From Antedon bifida (lineage: Eukaryota; Echinodermata; Crinoidea; Comatulida; Antedonidae), in the NCBI GenBank assembly GCA_963402885.1, contig OY727095.1, positions 34,477,001 to 34,541,000 of the forward strand: a DNA stretch of 64,000 bases, given 5' to 3'. Shown piece after piece: positions 26,201 to 40,600 of the stretch; within the stretch, counting starts at the first letter, position 1; each line of letters opens with the position of its first letter. A program made the position numbers and the translations under genes. Below the pieces are notes generated by a model that worked only from the letters and a program-made list of their open reading frames with translations, did not search any database and was not told the DNA's origin.

Positions 26201-28602
26201 GGGTATACTCCCCTATTGAACAGCATTAATCAATCTACAGAGTCATACGGGAATAATTTTGTACAGAAAATATGTAAAAATTGTCTACAAAAGAAAAAAA
26301 TGCAAAGTGTAAGAAAAATGACTCAAATTGTGTCACATTCTAAAAAAAGCCACTTAAAAAAAATGATACGGTCATTCAAACGCATACCAGTCCCAACGGT
26401 AGAATTACCGCAAGTCGTAATTGTACCTAATTATTTATTTATTTATTTGTTGACAATGCAATCGGTGGTACCCACGGTGCGGTCCAAGAAACAACACAGA
26501 ATATATATATGAAGAATTCATATCGAATTTACAATTAAATCATTAAATAAAGAAAAGCAATATTTTCAACAAGTGACCTAAATATATTCGTAAACCACAC
26601 AATCAAAAAACATAAATTAAATTAAAACTGATCTTGCGCCGACAACTTTGACAAAACGCACGGCCAGCTTCAATATTCAAAGCGTGAAATCAAAAACACA
26701 TGGTCAGCGTTATTAAAACATCAGAGGCCAGATTGATAAATGTTATTACATATCACATTCAATATTTCTGGATGCATTGTCCAATAATGTAGTCCATGGA
26801 AATACATTTTGGAAAGCTTTAATGAACTAGTCAGAGGAAACACTTGTGATTTTTCATTGCAGAATTGTGCCACTAATGTCCAATGTCATGTTATTTATTA
26901 ATTTTCATTTCTCTAATTCTTTAATTTCGTCTGTAAGTAATACAATCAATATGCAATTGAAATAAAGTATAAAGAAATGTATAAACTTGGTCATGAGAAA
27001 GGCTATAATTTTCAAACTTATTGGCTACTCTGCGTACCTTAACATTCACTTCTTTATGTTTGAATTTGTATAATTTGTTTGTGTAATATACAATAAACAA
27101 CAACAAAATGAAAGGTTACAATATTGTAAATTAGGCAACAGCTATACAAAAGATATTTATATCTTTAACACACAATGTGCCTTTTATTTTCATAAGAAAT
27201 TTAAACGAGTAGAGAGAGCTGTCACCACCAATATTTCACACTAAGTTTTTTCAAGACAGTTTTAGAAAGGTAGTGGAGAAAGTGGGTTTCGTGGTAAGCA
27301 TCATATTATACTTGGCAATCTTTATAGACAAGGATGACTAGTGTTTTCTTAACTAAGAGATTCCCCAGAAAAACATTCTTACACATTTTAACGACAACTG
27401 AGTCCACTCTTAATTACAGGTGAAAATTACATTACAGCCAATTACTGTAATGTACGACACATGTACTCTGATGGACAAGACGGACAATGCTTTCAACTAA
27501 TTAGCATACATGTGTTGTATTTAAATTAGAATTACAGAATAATTATCTATTTCACATGTCAATGTTCTAATGCTATACTTTAAAAACAAGCATTCATTAA
27601 AATCTAAATATATTAGGGTAAAAAAAATGATTTTTTTTTCCTTTACAATATTTTTGGCTTTTATGTGTTTTCCTTTCAAATATCTAAAAATGAGTTTGTT
27701 AATTGTTTTTGACAAATCAAAAATTTAAAACCAAAATTACATTTTGAAATAACTTTGAAGGCCAATAAGAAATGAAATATTCAGCAGAAAAAGAGATAAG
27801 ATTAATCTCTACTCACAGGAGAATAAATGTTTAGATTTCTGCCGATTTTTTTTTCAGAGCAACATTAAATGAGACGGTGACGGGTTAAAATAATATTTAT
27901 TTACGGTCAAATATTGCAATCCCATTAGAATAAGAAATCTACTTAAATCATTCAAATGGCAAAATTCTGCGTATGTTTTATTTCAGGATGTGTACTTGGC
28001 CTATATATAAATTGGATAGCAAATTAATATTCATAATATATTAGTAATTAATTAAATCATCATTTCAACTACTTTTTTCAAAAACTAATGGTTAAAAATA
28101 AATCAAAGATTAAATTGCTTTACTACTAAATCTAAGGCTTGATTTAAATACTGGCTCTTACAGAGTTATTAGGTTTAAAAACCATGCCACAACTGTTTAA
28201 TAGTGTATCTTATTAAATATTTTTCCTCAAGAAATGTTTAATATGTCAAAAATAATTTTTATCTTTTTCCAGTCTTAATTTCCATAGACTATTGGTTTGG
28301 TATTGACTAGCTCAGTGAAATAGGAAGGGAGAATAGTTGATGGTTGATAGCCAACACCTTTTATAACAAATATTACTTGTGTTTATAGTGATCAAACCAC
28401 TTGTCAAAAACATACAACTTGTACCTGTACTATATTGATACAATTTAGCAGTTATGTCAATCATGAATTTGCTATTTTTATTTATTTATACTGGGCCTAG
28501 TTATGATCAGTGGCTGTGAGTGTACTTGTGTACTTGTATACCGGGGTAACCCCCTACTCGTCTGGAAAGATGTACTAGGTCCATGAGCTAGATGCGTACA
28601 CC

Positions 28603-28636
<34 letters not shown>

Positions 28637-31600
28637 TTGGAACAAGTTAGCCTCGAACCCTTGCCGATGTTATGGCTACGCAATTAACCGCTCGGCCACT
28701 CGAATGTTACAGTTTGAACCCCCTATACTGTTCTAATGTTGTCAAAGTTTTACCTTCTATGCCCCATATACTAGCTTACCTTAGCATCTCCTCCTCCTGG
28801 AGTTTTTACTTCTGTTTTTGATGCTTTACCATTCATCTTTGTATTCTAAAAGACAAAAGACATTTGAATTTATCAATTTTTTTATAAACCTTTCATTTAT
28901 TGTGCCTCAGTTTTTCATTTTATTTAATTCACGAATAACGATAAACCTACAAGGCATTAAAAGCGGAAATGGGAAAACACTTTAATATCCTGTTTATTGA
29001 TTGTCTCATTTCTATAATTAACTTTTAAGAAAATTAATTAAATCATATCAGAAACCATGTGTGAAATATCATAAGCATTTTGTAAAAGTCGACATTACTT
29101 GCAAATTAAACATGTATAAATAGAAGAATATCAAATTATGTAAGATATTAATAAAATGACATTTCGTAATATCAAGGTTGTTTCGCTATTTTTGGAAATT
29201 TAAATTATTTTTTTTTAAATTAACAGTGATAGTGAGTGCCACAGGATAAAAATAAATTTATCATACATTTAAATAGATTTTAAAATTTTAATAAAAAAAA
29301 ATACCTATAAATATAAAATACTATTTCTACATTTACAGGTAAATCATATTGAGTTAGTATAGCATTTGCAATATTGGATTTAAAATTTAAACAAAATATA
29401 AAAAATTAAAATCTGCTAACACTAACAGTTACATAAAAGTAATAACATTTTTTTTAATCTTTTTTACATTTAAATTCCATATTTATTTGTATTGTGGATA
29501 GACTTTATTTTAAGAACAAAAAACGGGAAAAAAAACTATGCACTATAATGCATGAGTAATAAATACATAAGATATTTGGCTAAATTAATATTTTATCAAC
29601 TAGAGCAACATAATTTAATATGAACTGTCAATTGACACAGTCCCTCGACTCTTATACGGATTTAAACCATCATGCTGGACTTAGTTAACTATTTGATTTA
29701 ATAGACTGAATTATTATAATGACATTTGATTTAATACTTAACTAGTAATATTATACATTGACAGTCAATTATATTAAATATTGATGTTATTAATATAAGA
29801 CCAGTGCCAATTATCTAAACAAGACTATTAAATGTACTAACAAATGTAAGCATCCCAATGGCATATACATTCCCTGTGGAAGCGGTTCATTTTCCATGAC
29901 TGACAGATTGCATATCCGCTAATCATTTGTCAAGAGGCTGGACATAATCCACAAGATTAAGTAAGTAGTCAGCGTAGTAGATGTAATTGTGCGTGATGAA
30001 ACTGGGTGGCGATACCCACCTTCAAATTCTTCATCCCACCCTAAAACATTTTTTAAAGTTAAATTTTAACGCCGGAAACCTCTATGCGTAAAGTAATATT
30101 TTATGGTTTACAGCAAATTTTTGTTTTTGAAATCCATCCTGTTTAGGTTTATTATAAGTAAGGTTATAATCCTTTCATTCAACACATCTTTGATTAAATG
30201 AAACAATTTTTTGTTCATAAATATATCAAATTGCAAATACTACCTGACAGTTTTTAATAAAGAATTTTGTATCTCAACAATCCTCATCTTTGATGCAAAC
30301 CATCATCATATCATAATGTGCCATAGCTAAATTTTTATAAAATATCTGAAACACTTATGAAATTTTTATGATTATTATTTATATATCTAACATTAGCAAA
30401 TGATATGTCACTGTCAAGAAGCTGTTTATTTGTCTTTTTCTGTTTAGGGGTTGGTGACGTATAAAGACAACTTTTAATTCTATTTCCAATCCCTGTAAAT
30501 GTATGCTTGGGTTTTTTTTATTGGACTGTTTCAAATAAATGTGAATGAAATAATATATATTGTGTAGTAAATGACATAACCCTATGATATCATAAGACAC
30601 ATAGAATGTGTATTATCCAAATGTATTTGCTCATTCTGCGGCACATTTCCTTCATGGGTTAGTGTTCGAGTCTTGGGACAAATACACAAAGGACATCAAA
30701 TATAAGGAAGCTTACTGTACAATTCTGAAAGGAAGTCGTAATGTTTCTAATTCAAAATGGCAACATTTTTTACTTGATTACGACAGATGCACAAACGTGT
30801 CACTTTATAGACATATTTACAGGTTCGTAGAAAAACAAATTTCTAATCAAAATTTATCAGACTAAAGGAAATAGATATGGAAAAAAATAGTAAGACATAC
30901 ACACATTTAAATTAGTTGATAAATTACTACGGTTGCATTTTTTTTTTGTACAATTGGCTGTCCTTGTGGCTTATGATGACCAAAAATCAAATGCGCAATT
31001 TTTGAATGGAATTAACTTCTACAATCTTTTAAAGTTTTTATATTTTAAATACAGTAGAACCCCCATTAATAATAATAATATATACGAATTTGTAAAGCGC
31101 CAATTCCAGCAACAAGTGATCAAAGGCGCTGTGGACTTAGATGTTACATCTTTTCAACAACATTCTTCTCCTCTAAGGGTCATCGGCAGCCATTACGTCT
31201 GTCTACGTATCTAATAGAGGTGTCCTAAAGCAGGAATTTTACTGTATAAATGATATGAATAAATCCTTTAAAAACTCAACATAGATACAATGTAAGAACA
31301 TGAGCTATGTGAACAATCTGTTGACCAGCGACCAATTCTTCAGTTCTTCCTTCACGGTCTAGATATAACCCCAAGATTATGTCCAAGTCTCTGATAAGTG
31401 TCAGCTGACAGCGCTAACTTCTAAATCACTCTCCCTTCCTTCTATTACACCTACTGCAAGTCATTTTATATCTGAAGACATTTAAATGCCTTAAGTTCAA
31501 TCTCCTCTCCGGTCATCAGGCTCAAGTCCCTAGGTACAACGGTCACACTAATTGCTAAGGTGTGAACTGTGCTCTCCGCTAATTTACAAAGTTCACACGC

Positions 31601-34600
31601 TCACTGTCAATTGATAAGTACCTTACTCTTACTAAAAATAATAAAAGCACAAAAGCGGTCTTAAAAATAAATATTTAATGAAAAAAAATATACTTTACTA
31701 AACAAAATTTAAAAAAAATGTGAATAGTTTTATAATTGAAAAAGAAATACAAGTCTAAATGAAAGGCTTTGGAAAAAGTGTGATGTCTTGGCTAAAGCAC
31801 ATTGGACATTTTTTTTAGTTAGCAATTAGTCTTACATTCACTTGAATGATGACTAGGACTGTTTAAAGCACCTTTGGTTGGTCCCAACATTGACCAAGGG
31901 CTTCTCTAATCCAGTGCCCACCTTAACCAGAGGAGAGGCATAAGCCAATACGTCTGAGGCAGATACTACTGTAGATGCAGGGGCTGCCATAAGAGTCAGC
32001 AGTGCTGATTTCAATTGCCTAATGGGACCCCAGCTCCATATACAGCACCCGGTATTCCCAGATCGTCTCCCATCCAAGCTTTAACCGGGCCCAAAGTTGC
32101 TTAACTTCGGTGATCTGACGAGAACCGGTGTTTCAACGTGTTAAGGCCGTATAACACACACATTGGACAACCCTAACCATAAAGTGTGGTGTCTAGGGCT
32201 AAAGCACATCAGACAATCCTAAGGAGAAAATATCTGGTTTCCATCAAAACCAGCAAGAACCTATGAAGTGCATTCCCCATTTCACTTTCATTTCTAGGCC
32301 GCTTTAACAGAGAGTGGAATAAGAGGAATGACTGGGTTTTATTACTTATCTAGCCTCAGCAGATATCTTCTGGTCAGGCTTGATGATGGAACCTGAATTA
32401 TGGTCATTTCCAATCGCTTTAGGCTTAAAATAATCTATGTACAGAATAATTGTGGTTACACATTTCTTCCATAGGTAAGTTTTGCTTTAAAATATTTAAA
32501 AAATAACAGGTGGATGTAAAAAAATGATACTGACGTAAGTAAAAATAATCAAGAGTGATAACATGCACATTACATACCACTTTATTAAAACTAAGACAAA
32601 TTGATGCTAATTGTTTACTTTCTTTAGTTATTTTTTCTCCCAAATTCACTTGTTGAATTGCTGATACAAAGGTGATACAAAAATGATTAAGATAGGGAAT
32701 CACATTGAAAGAATTCATTTTTCTAATACCAAGATAAGGAGTTGGTTGAACTACGAAGGAAATAGTAATTGAACAAAACTGCACAATTCTGTTTCCAGTT
32801 AAGAAGTGCTGATAAACAAAAAGCACAAAGTATGTTTTGCATTGACAGCCTTAATGTACCCTGGGAATAGTCTGGAGTGGCCGATTCTCGGGCAGTTACT
32901 AGAGATTGACCAATCACAGCCGTGGGGGTAATGTCATTGCTGGGAGGCTTCAGTGTCAGAAAAAACTCAGATCAGGAAATGCGATTTTGATCTGAAACGT
33001 TAAGTCCTGTTCGACAATGCAACAACAGGCTATAAATCGTTGGAGAAATTATTTTTAATTTGCACGACATATGCACACACTTCTGTTGAGAATTAACGGG
33101 GTAGACCAAGATCTTGTGAACAAATATGACATCAAACTTTTCTGATTAACAAACAAACTAGGTTTATTATTAGTATTTAGTTCCCAAGTGGGTACAAAAC
33201 AGTGCAATAACTTCACCCAATAAGTGCTACATTAAGCGAGAAAATGAGTTAATTGCAGGGCCATAAAAAAACCGTTAAGACTAGCGCCCATACTGTATTC
33301 ATTAACCCACAAACAGAGTCCATTAGAATGACTATTAGTAAATATCCTGACTTATTTATGTAGAGAAAGCAAAAAAAGTTAATAACAAAATATAGGTGCA
33401 AGGTGAAACTTTACATGAAAACACCATTCTAACCACCTCCACCAATTTAGGGGAGAAATCACGCTGAAGATTAAAGTTTTAACTCGGATTCTAACTTTTT
33501 ACATAAATATTTTATCAATATCAAAATTAATTAGTTTATAGTTTCTGCAGTTTAAATCAATATAATTTAACAGAATGCCTAATTGATATACTGTACGTTA
33601 GAACAATACATCAATTTTGACATGAATCCTTAATTCAATTACCATTATCGTAATTAAAACAACATAATGAACATCAAACATCATAAAGTTCAACATCACA
33701 TTGATTTGAACAATTCTTGGATGGAAATGGAAAGAATAGCAAAGGACAGACCTACCCCACACTCCACCCCCTTTTTTTCTATTCTTCTTCCCTATCTCTA
33801 CAACACAAAAAGCCAATTTGTTATTTTAAACAATTTTTAATCTGAGGAATGAATATTATTAGGAAATATCCTTAATATTTGATTTCAAGTTTAAAATTAA
33901 TCTATTTCACGTTATTTTTAGATTCCCAAATGATTATTATTTAAGTAAAAAAAAAACATTTCATTCCGGTATGAATCATGACTTTTACCACAAATACTAT
34001 AAACTATGAATGTAATGCATTAACTAGGAAAACATACCAGAACAAACTAATGGATTATGAATAATGATAGAAAACTGTCAAGAATATTAACAGACCTACT
34101 GGAACATTAATTGATATCTAGTTGAAAAGGAAGATATCACTTTCTCTTAAGATCTAAGATTCAAGAATGATATAAAACTTTCAAGAATATTAACAGACCT
34201 ATTGGAACATTATTTGATATCTAGTTGATCAGGATCTCTTAAAGGGGGATTCTGGGTTTAAAATTGCTTTTAAATATCGTTTATTTATTAAATAAAAAAT
34301 ATTATAACAATATAGACATGTCAGAATGAAGAAGTAATAACGAGAAATTTAAAAAATTAAATTTCATATCCATTTTAGGGTAAATTCATGGAAAGTCTGT
34401 TTTTTAGCAGCTTAGGGAAGCTCATTAATATTCATGAGATATTCACAAAATCACGTCATCAGTGGATTCCAAACTCGCGACGTCATGTACAGTGTGTTTG
34501 TCAACTAATTTACATCCCTCTCCCCTGTCAAACGACAACCACCCGATCATTGTGAAATACATTTTTTGTAGATTTTCTAAGCTAGGCCTAAAGTGTAATA

Positions 34601-37600
34601 ATAACAGTAGTAGCATATATTTATTTGACATTTAATGAAATACAAAATTTAGTACAGATTATATATAGATTGTATACAGTTATACTATTTTTATACCTCG
34701 AATAGTACAGATCGTATTATCGGCTTCAAGTACTAGGCTAGGCCTAGCCTAAATTATTTTTTGTCATGGGTGAGAGCCATTCTGACTAGGGATTCCATGC
34801 CACGATGGCTACCCTACGTTTTACATTGGGGCCCATCATGGGCCTAGCTAGCCTACTAGTACTACTAAACGATTGGCCCATAAATAACAAAACTCAGTGG
34901 ATCCAAACCCATCCTATCAACCAAACAATCTAAACCTAAAACGTTCTACAAAATCGGCTGTAAATATTGAGGCAAAACAAGGTCCGATCGCCGTCCGCAC
35001 GTATGCCTATGGTGTCCCGATCGTAGGCCTAGTTTACTCTCCAAAAAAGCGGATACTGCATCAAGCAAGTAGACCAGGTAGTAGGAAGGAGACCTGGCCG
35101 ATCCGGCCCAGTTAAAAATTGAGCTAGCTAGTGTAGTAGACCCTATGCGAATTGATACTACCAGGCCTTTTACTATAGGCTACACTTGTTAAAATTAGCA
35201 ATACTTATGTTTACAAATATTCCAACTCTCTCATTCGAGCTATATTATCTATACCATTCCGGTAGGTCGAGTCGACCTTCAATCAAATACTGTACATCGT
35301 TCATGTGATTATAGACGGGGTATACTCGACCCGACCAGTTTGGTATTGTATACTGTATCTGCTTATCACGTGACGATGCCAGGCATGGGCAGAGAGAGCA
35401 CGTGTATCGTCGTCTCGCTCTCCTCGCTCAGGAATGTATACGTTACACTTCATTGATTTTGAAGGCTTTCCCTAAGTCAGTGCGAAAATCGGCAAACGTA
35501 AAGTGCAAACATATCTAAGTTTTCACTGTTTTGATAAATTTTCATAGAAAATTGACTTCATAAATGGGAAGACCGACTAAAATTACATCAGATAAGTATA
35601 ATTTTACAAAAGTAATTGATATGGTTAATGATAACGAGTCGTCGGAAGATTGACCATTTCACGAATTTCCTATTCTGTAACACAGTGTCATATCGCCGTA
35701 GCTGCACTTGTAATCTGGCCTCATTTCACAGCCTTCGTTCTGCTTCACTGGGCGCTTATATAAATTGAAACTTTTACCGTTCAAGAGACAAACAAATATA
35801 TTTTACATTTTTTACTATTCATTTTAAACCCGGAACCCCCCTTTAAGATCTAAGATTCCAAAAAAAAAGAAATGGGCCGACTCTTAGAGGCTTTGCTGTT
35901 TTGAAATATTGTAATTTATTATTATGAAATTAGAAAAGAAATAAATGTTTACTTTGACCCGCATGAAACATTGAAATGGAAAGGATTGTACTAAGGGCAG
36001 GAAAATACAATTTCAACCGAATAAATTATAGAAAAAAGTAAAATTCATTTAAGGCCGGCGGACGATTTAGAAATGACCTAGATGACCTCAAATTATTTGT
36101 TCAACAACGCAATAAGGAAGCTGGGATTAGCGGCCAATTGATGACAATTTGTTTTCAATGTTGTATGCAATTTAAGAATCACTGATGCAGAAGAGACAAA
36201 TAATTCACATCAATTATTCTATTGCATAAAATAAGAACATCCGTTTTAATAATATAGTTGTCGGCCAATTAAAATAATTTCATAGAAAATAGAATTAAAA
36301 ATTTAAATACTAAATAAGTGTTCTCGGTAACAATAACTACTTTATTGATCAAATTTTTTTTTTTACTAATAGTTATAGGTATTAAAAGACATGGTATATT
36401 AGAAGTTCTTTATTAAACAAGTTGTTTAAATAATAAATTTATTGAAATACAACTTTTTTTACTGATATAAAAAAAAAAGATTTTAAAAATGTAAGGGATT
36501 GAAATTTAACCATTGTATATTAAAGGTGTGATGAAGAAATGCTCTAAAAGATAGGCAAGGCCACATAAGACATAATGATATGGTTTCAAAATTTTAACAT
36601 TTTAATCAAAATGAAGTTGGTATAGTCCATAAGGATGTGGAAATCAAGCTAGTTGTGTCCTATACTCCGTCAGACCTAATATTTATATAGCGCACATACA
36701 GTACCACTCAGGAGTGCTCAAGTGTGTTACATGTTACAGTAACAAGTTACCTGAGAGATATTCTTACTGTGCGGAATGTTTCTCGCAGTACACGTTCAAG
36801 CACCAGCAATGTTAACCTGGCAATCCCACGAACTAAACGAAAGACATTTGCTGACCGTTCGTTTGCCGTAGCGGGACCCAACATTTGGAACAGATTACCA
36901 ATTCACATTAAACATTTAGACAACTATAATCAGTTTAAAAAACATTTAAAGGCACTATATTTCAAACAATGTTACGATACCGATTGATGTGAAGCGCCGC
37001 TGATTATAATTAAATATTGTATAAATGTGCGCTATACAAGTAATAATAATAAATAAATAAATAACATTACAGCAAGTGTCATGTTTTCTCGGTACTCATT
37101 CTTGAAAAAACATGGATGATGTTAGGTGAGATTTTGTATGCAGACGACAACTATGTAATCTATTCACCACGGCATTATAAAAAATAACATAAACCTCGGC
37201 ATAGTGCCCATGTTTCTTACTACTTTACTCAAAGAGAACACTCCTCCAGAGTGAGGCAATCATTATGCTAAATATTATAAAGAATTATTTTAAAGTAGAA
37301 TTTCCTTGATAAGAAATGACACAGCAGAAAATAAGTTAAAATCAACATTATTGAATAATCTTTTCATCTGTTGATGCAAATAATTAAGAGACTAAACCAC
37401 AAGACAATTAACAACTTCCAATCCATCAAAAAGTGTAGAAATTTAATGCACATAAACTTGTCAGTAATTGGTTCATAAACATTTTATTTATATCAATAGG
37501 ATCTAATAAACATTGGCATTCCCCTTCGCAACCACAAGGGGAATTTACGATCCCTCGGCTAATAAATAAGAGTAAATGAATTGATTAATTTGTCATCATC

Positions 37601-40600
37601 GAATTACCTTAAAGTGGTGTTGAATTAAATTTATATAGATTTATGCTAGTCATTGTGGGGGTTACATCCCTTTACCGGACAAATTCACTTTTCCCGAAAC
37701 TTTCTAATAAAGCTGAACGACCACCAACAATAAAATAAAAATAGACTTGTGTAATTGATTGAATAATAAATCATAATGAGAAATCCCACACAAAAACTTG
37801 TAAATTGGAAGTGTACAAAGTAAATAATTTATATGTGGTTTAAATGTATTATTAAAGGATCAAGTTAGATGTGGGTCTATTTACACTTCAAGTACATATT
37901 GAATTAGCAATGTTGATCCGCTTTGAGCTTATATAAATAAATATCTATGTAATATTGTTATTCATCAGAAAAATATGTTACATTTTTTTAAATAAACAGT
38001 TTTGAGTCATTTTTGGTTGACAATTCACAAACTTTGCATAAAAAAAACAAATATTCAGGCCTAGTTTAATGATAATGACATTGTAAATTTGGCTTTAAAC
38101 AGATTGTGTACACTTATCCTTCCTTTTAGAGGGTAAAACAGTTCTGAGGTCTGAGGATGGCAAGGTATTATAAGATGAAATATTGTGAACGTTGTTATAA
38201 CATTTTTTGCTAAAATAATAATGTAGATTTTTATAGCACCATATCCGCAAAAAGCGTTGATGGTGCTCTTCCACGTCAAAGAAAACAGAGAAGATAAGGC
38301 ATGCATCCATAAACAGGTGGTATTAAAATGATAAAATGTGTACTTTTACTGATGCATAACATAGACTGTTTTTAACAACAGTTGTTACCCATCTTGTAAC
38401 CCTTATTGTAATCCAGTGAAGGATTAAAAAATGACACATACCCTTAAAATACATTAAAGTGATTTAAAATGCTTTAAAAGTGGCTACAGTTATTAAAAAC
38501 AGATCATTTTTCAACAGTAGCAAAACAAAAATGCTAGGCCCTGTAGCTTCCTTGGTGGCCTTGTTATGACTTCCTGTCTTTTAGCCTACTGTGCCCTTAT
38601 GAACACCCATCTTGTCTGTACCTGATTTACTGAGCGATGAGTGTTACGAGGGGAAACACAAATTAATGAATCACTCAGGATTATCAAATAAAACAAAACC
38701 ATCAACAAACATTTGCGACAACCTAAAATGTTTCCTGTCGGGGTACACATGTCAGAGGTGTATGAAAATAAGGAAGTGAAAAAGGACCTTAAATATTGAC
38801 ATTTCCAATTCCCTTAAATCAATATTTTAAAACACAATTACATTGTTGTTACGGATACAATTGGTTGCAGACGGATATATAATTACTAGCAATATGAAAA
38901 AAAGTTTATTTAGCAATGTCTCAGAGAGGGCGCTATTACAATAAAAAAGCATTCAATTATTGTTTTTATTACACAATCTGCAGGTTTACATAATATTCTA
39001 ATTTTTAAGTGATTTAGTGAGATTATGGGTCTACACAATTTCAAAAGTACAAAACAATCAACCTTAAAATGTAGACATCTATTTTTTTAAACTAAATATG
39101 TGTATCTGTCCTTTAATCACCATAATGATTACTTTTAAATAAATCTTCAAGCATTCTGTTTTTTTTTTTTTTTTTTTTTACCTTTTTTTGTTCTTTTTGA
39201 TTTTTCTTCTTTACAGCTTTAGGTTTCTCCTCCTCCTCTTCTTCTTCCTCATCATCATCCTCCTCATTGTCGTCATCTTCATCATCTTCCTCACTAAAAA
39301 CAAACAGTTTTTTTTAGGTTTTATTTTTCTATATATTAACTAAAAGAGTTCACTAAAATCATATAAAAACATGTTTATCTCAATTCATGATCAGTTGATG
39401 TTTTGATACCAAAAAAAAATTTAAGTAAACACAAGATTTGTTAACATTTAAAATAAAAGTTGAACAAGTATTTTGTAAACATACCTATCATCGATATCAT
39501 CATCGTCATCTTCCATCTGAAAGAAAATAAATGGGTCATATTGTATAGCCAAATTTTTGTTTGATTCAAGATAAGATAAGATTATTATTATTATTTCGTC
39601 CACAAAACAAGTGGAAATAATGGTGCTTGTCTCATGCAAAGATAAAACATAACGGAAAAACAAAACAATTCAATCCTAAAGTTATTAACATCAATATCAA
39701 GTCAAAAAGTGTTAGTTCAGATGATGATTAAGAATGACAACAGATGAGAGTACAAATAAACACATTTTATATATATCACATCTAGCCTCATCTTTAATAT
39801 TTACATCTTCAAAATCATCGTCATCTTCATTTTCCTCACTTGTTTTGGAATCATTTTTCACTGCTTTAGGCTGATAAAGAAATTTAAATATTTAAGAAAA
39901 AAATATATAATAATCCAAAGAAATAAGAACAGTAGCTGGCTCCAACGACAGATGCAAAATAAACAAAAAAAGCTAAATTATAATGTAAATGTAAACAGGC
40001 AGAGAAATAAAAATATGATTGTTGCAATGTAAACTTATGTATCATCAAATTTTAAAATAATTTCTTTCAGGAAAGTAGTTTATTTTGAATATACTTGAAG
40101 GTCCACACCATCAAACATTATGTGACAAAAAAATGTGATGTGCCCATATATGGAAATGATGTCGTATCACTACCATATTTGGGTACATCACACTTTTTTT
40201 GTCAAACTGGTTTGATAGTGTAGACAAGGCTTAAGAGTATGCTTGAAAGTATGCTGAAAATAGGTATCCCAATGAAAAAATTTATATTAATTTTTTTACT
40301 TTTTCTTTCAGTTAACCACAAAGCACTTAATGTAATTAGCATTTTGCAATTTAAATGATTGAAATCCGATTACCCGTTCTGAAGTTATGGTTATTTAAAA
40401 TGGTAAAAAAATACTCGATTTTTTGCCTAAAAATGGTGTTTTTTGCAGTTAAAATTGGAAGCATTTTTAAAAGGTTATAACTTTTACAATAATCAGTTAA
40501 AAGTTTTGATTTTTTTTAAACCTATAGATATCACAGAGTTGTACAACTCTATTTTTTTTGGAGTCTCAACGAACCTATTTTTAAAATTATTGGTCCGAAA

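Larger units (their letters stand above)
20201..28779 (-). other. Nucleophosmin introns 10 and 11
   Basis: Intron 11 (20201-24840) and intron 10 (24913-28779) flank exon 11. They are AT-rich and contain one GTATTCACC MITE and, at 28503-28708, a tRNA-derived SINE. Frames at 24067-24375 and 25909-26229 were inspected and not recognised. Confidence 0.65.
28846..39181 (-). other. Nucleophosmin intron 9 (10.3 kb)
   Basis: Non-coding. It contains the 5S-derived SINE, LINE tails, the L2-like LINE end and the 1.6-kb TTAA element. Isolated frames (for example 30608-30865) show no splice context or recognisable domain. Confidence 0.7.

Noticed and set aside
25909..26229. 106-codon plus-strand ORF
   Set aside because: No recognisable motif, overlaps other frames, and lies in nucleophosmin intron 10.
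32042..32154. Functional 5S rRNA gene
   Set aside because: Several changes in otherwise invariant positions and direct fusion to a non-5S body indicate a SINE head or pseudogene, not an active gene.
32425..32826. 133-codon minus-strand ORF
   Set aside because: No domain, no splice context and low complexity. It lies in nucleophosmin intron 9 and probably arises by chance.
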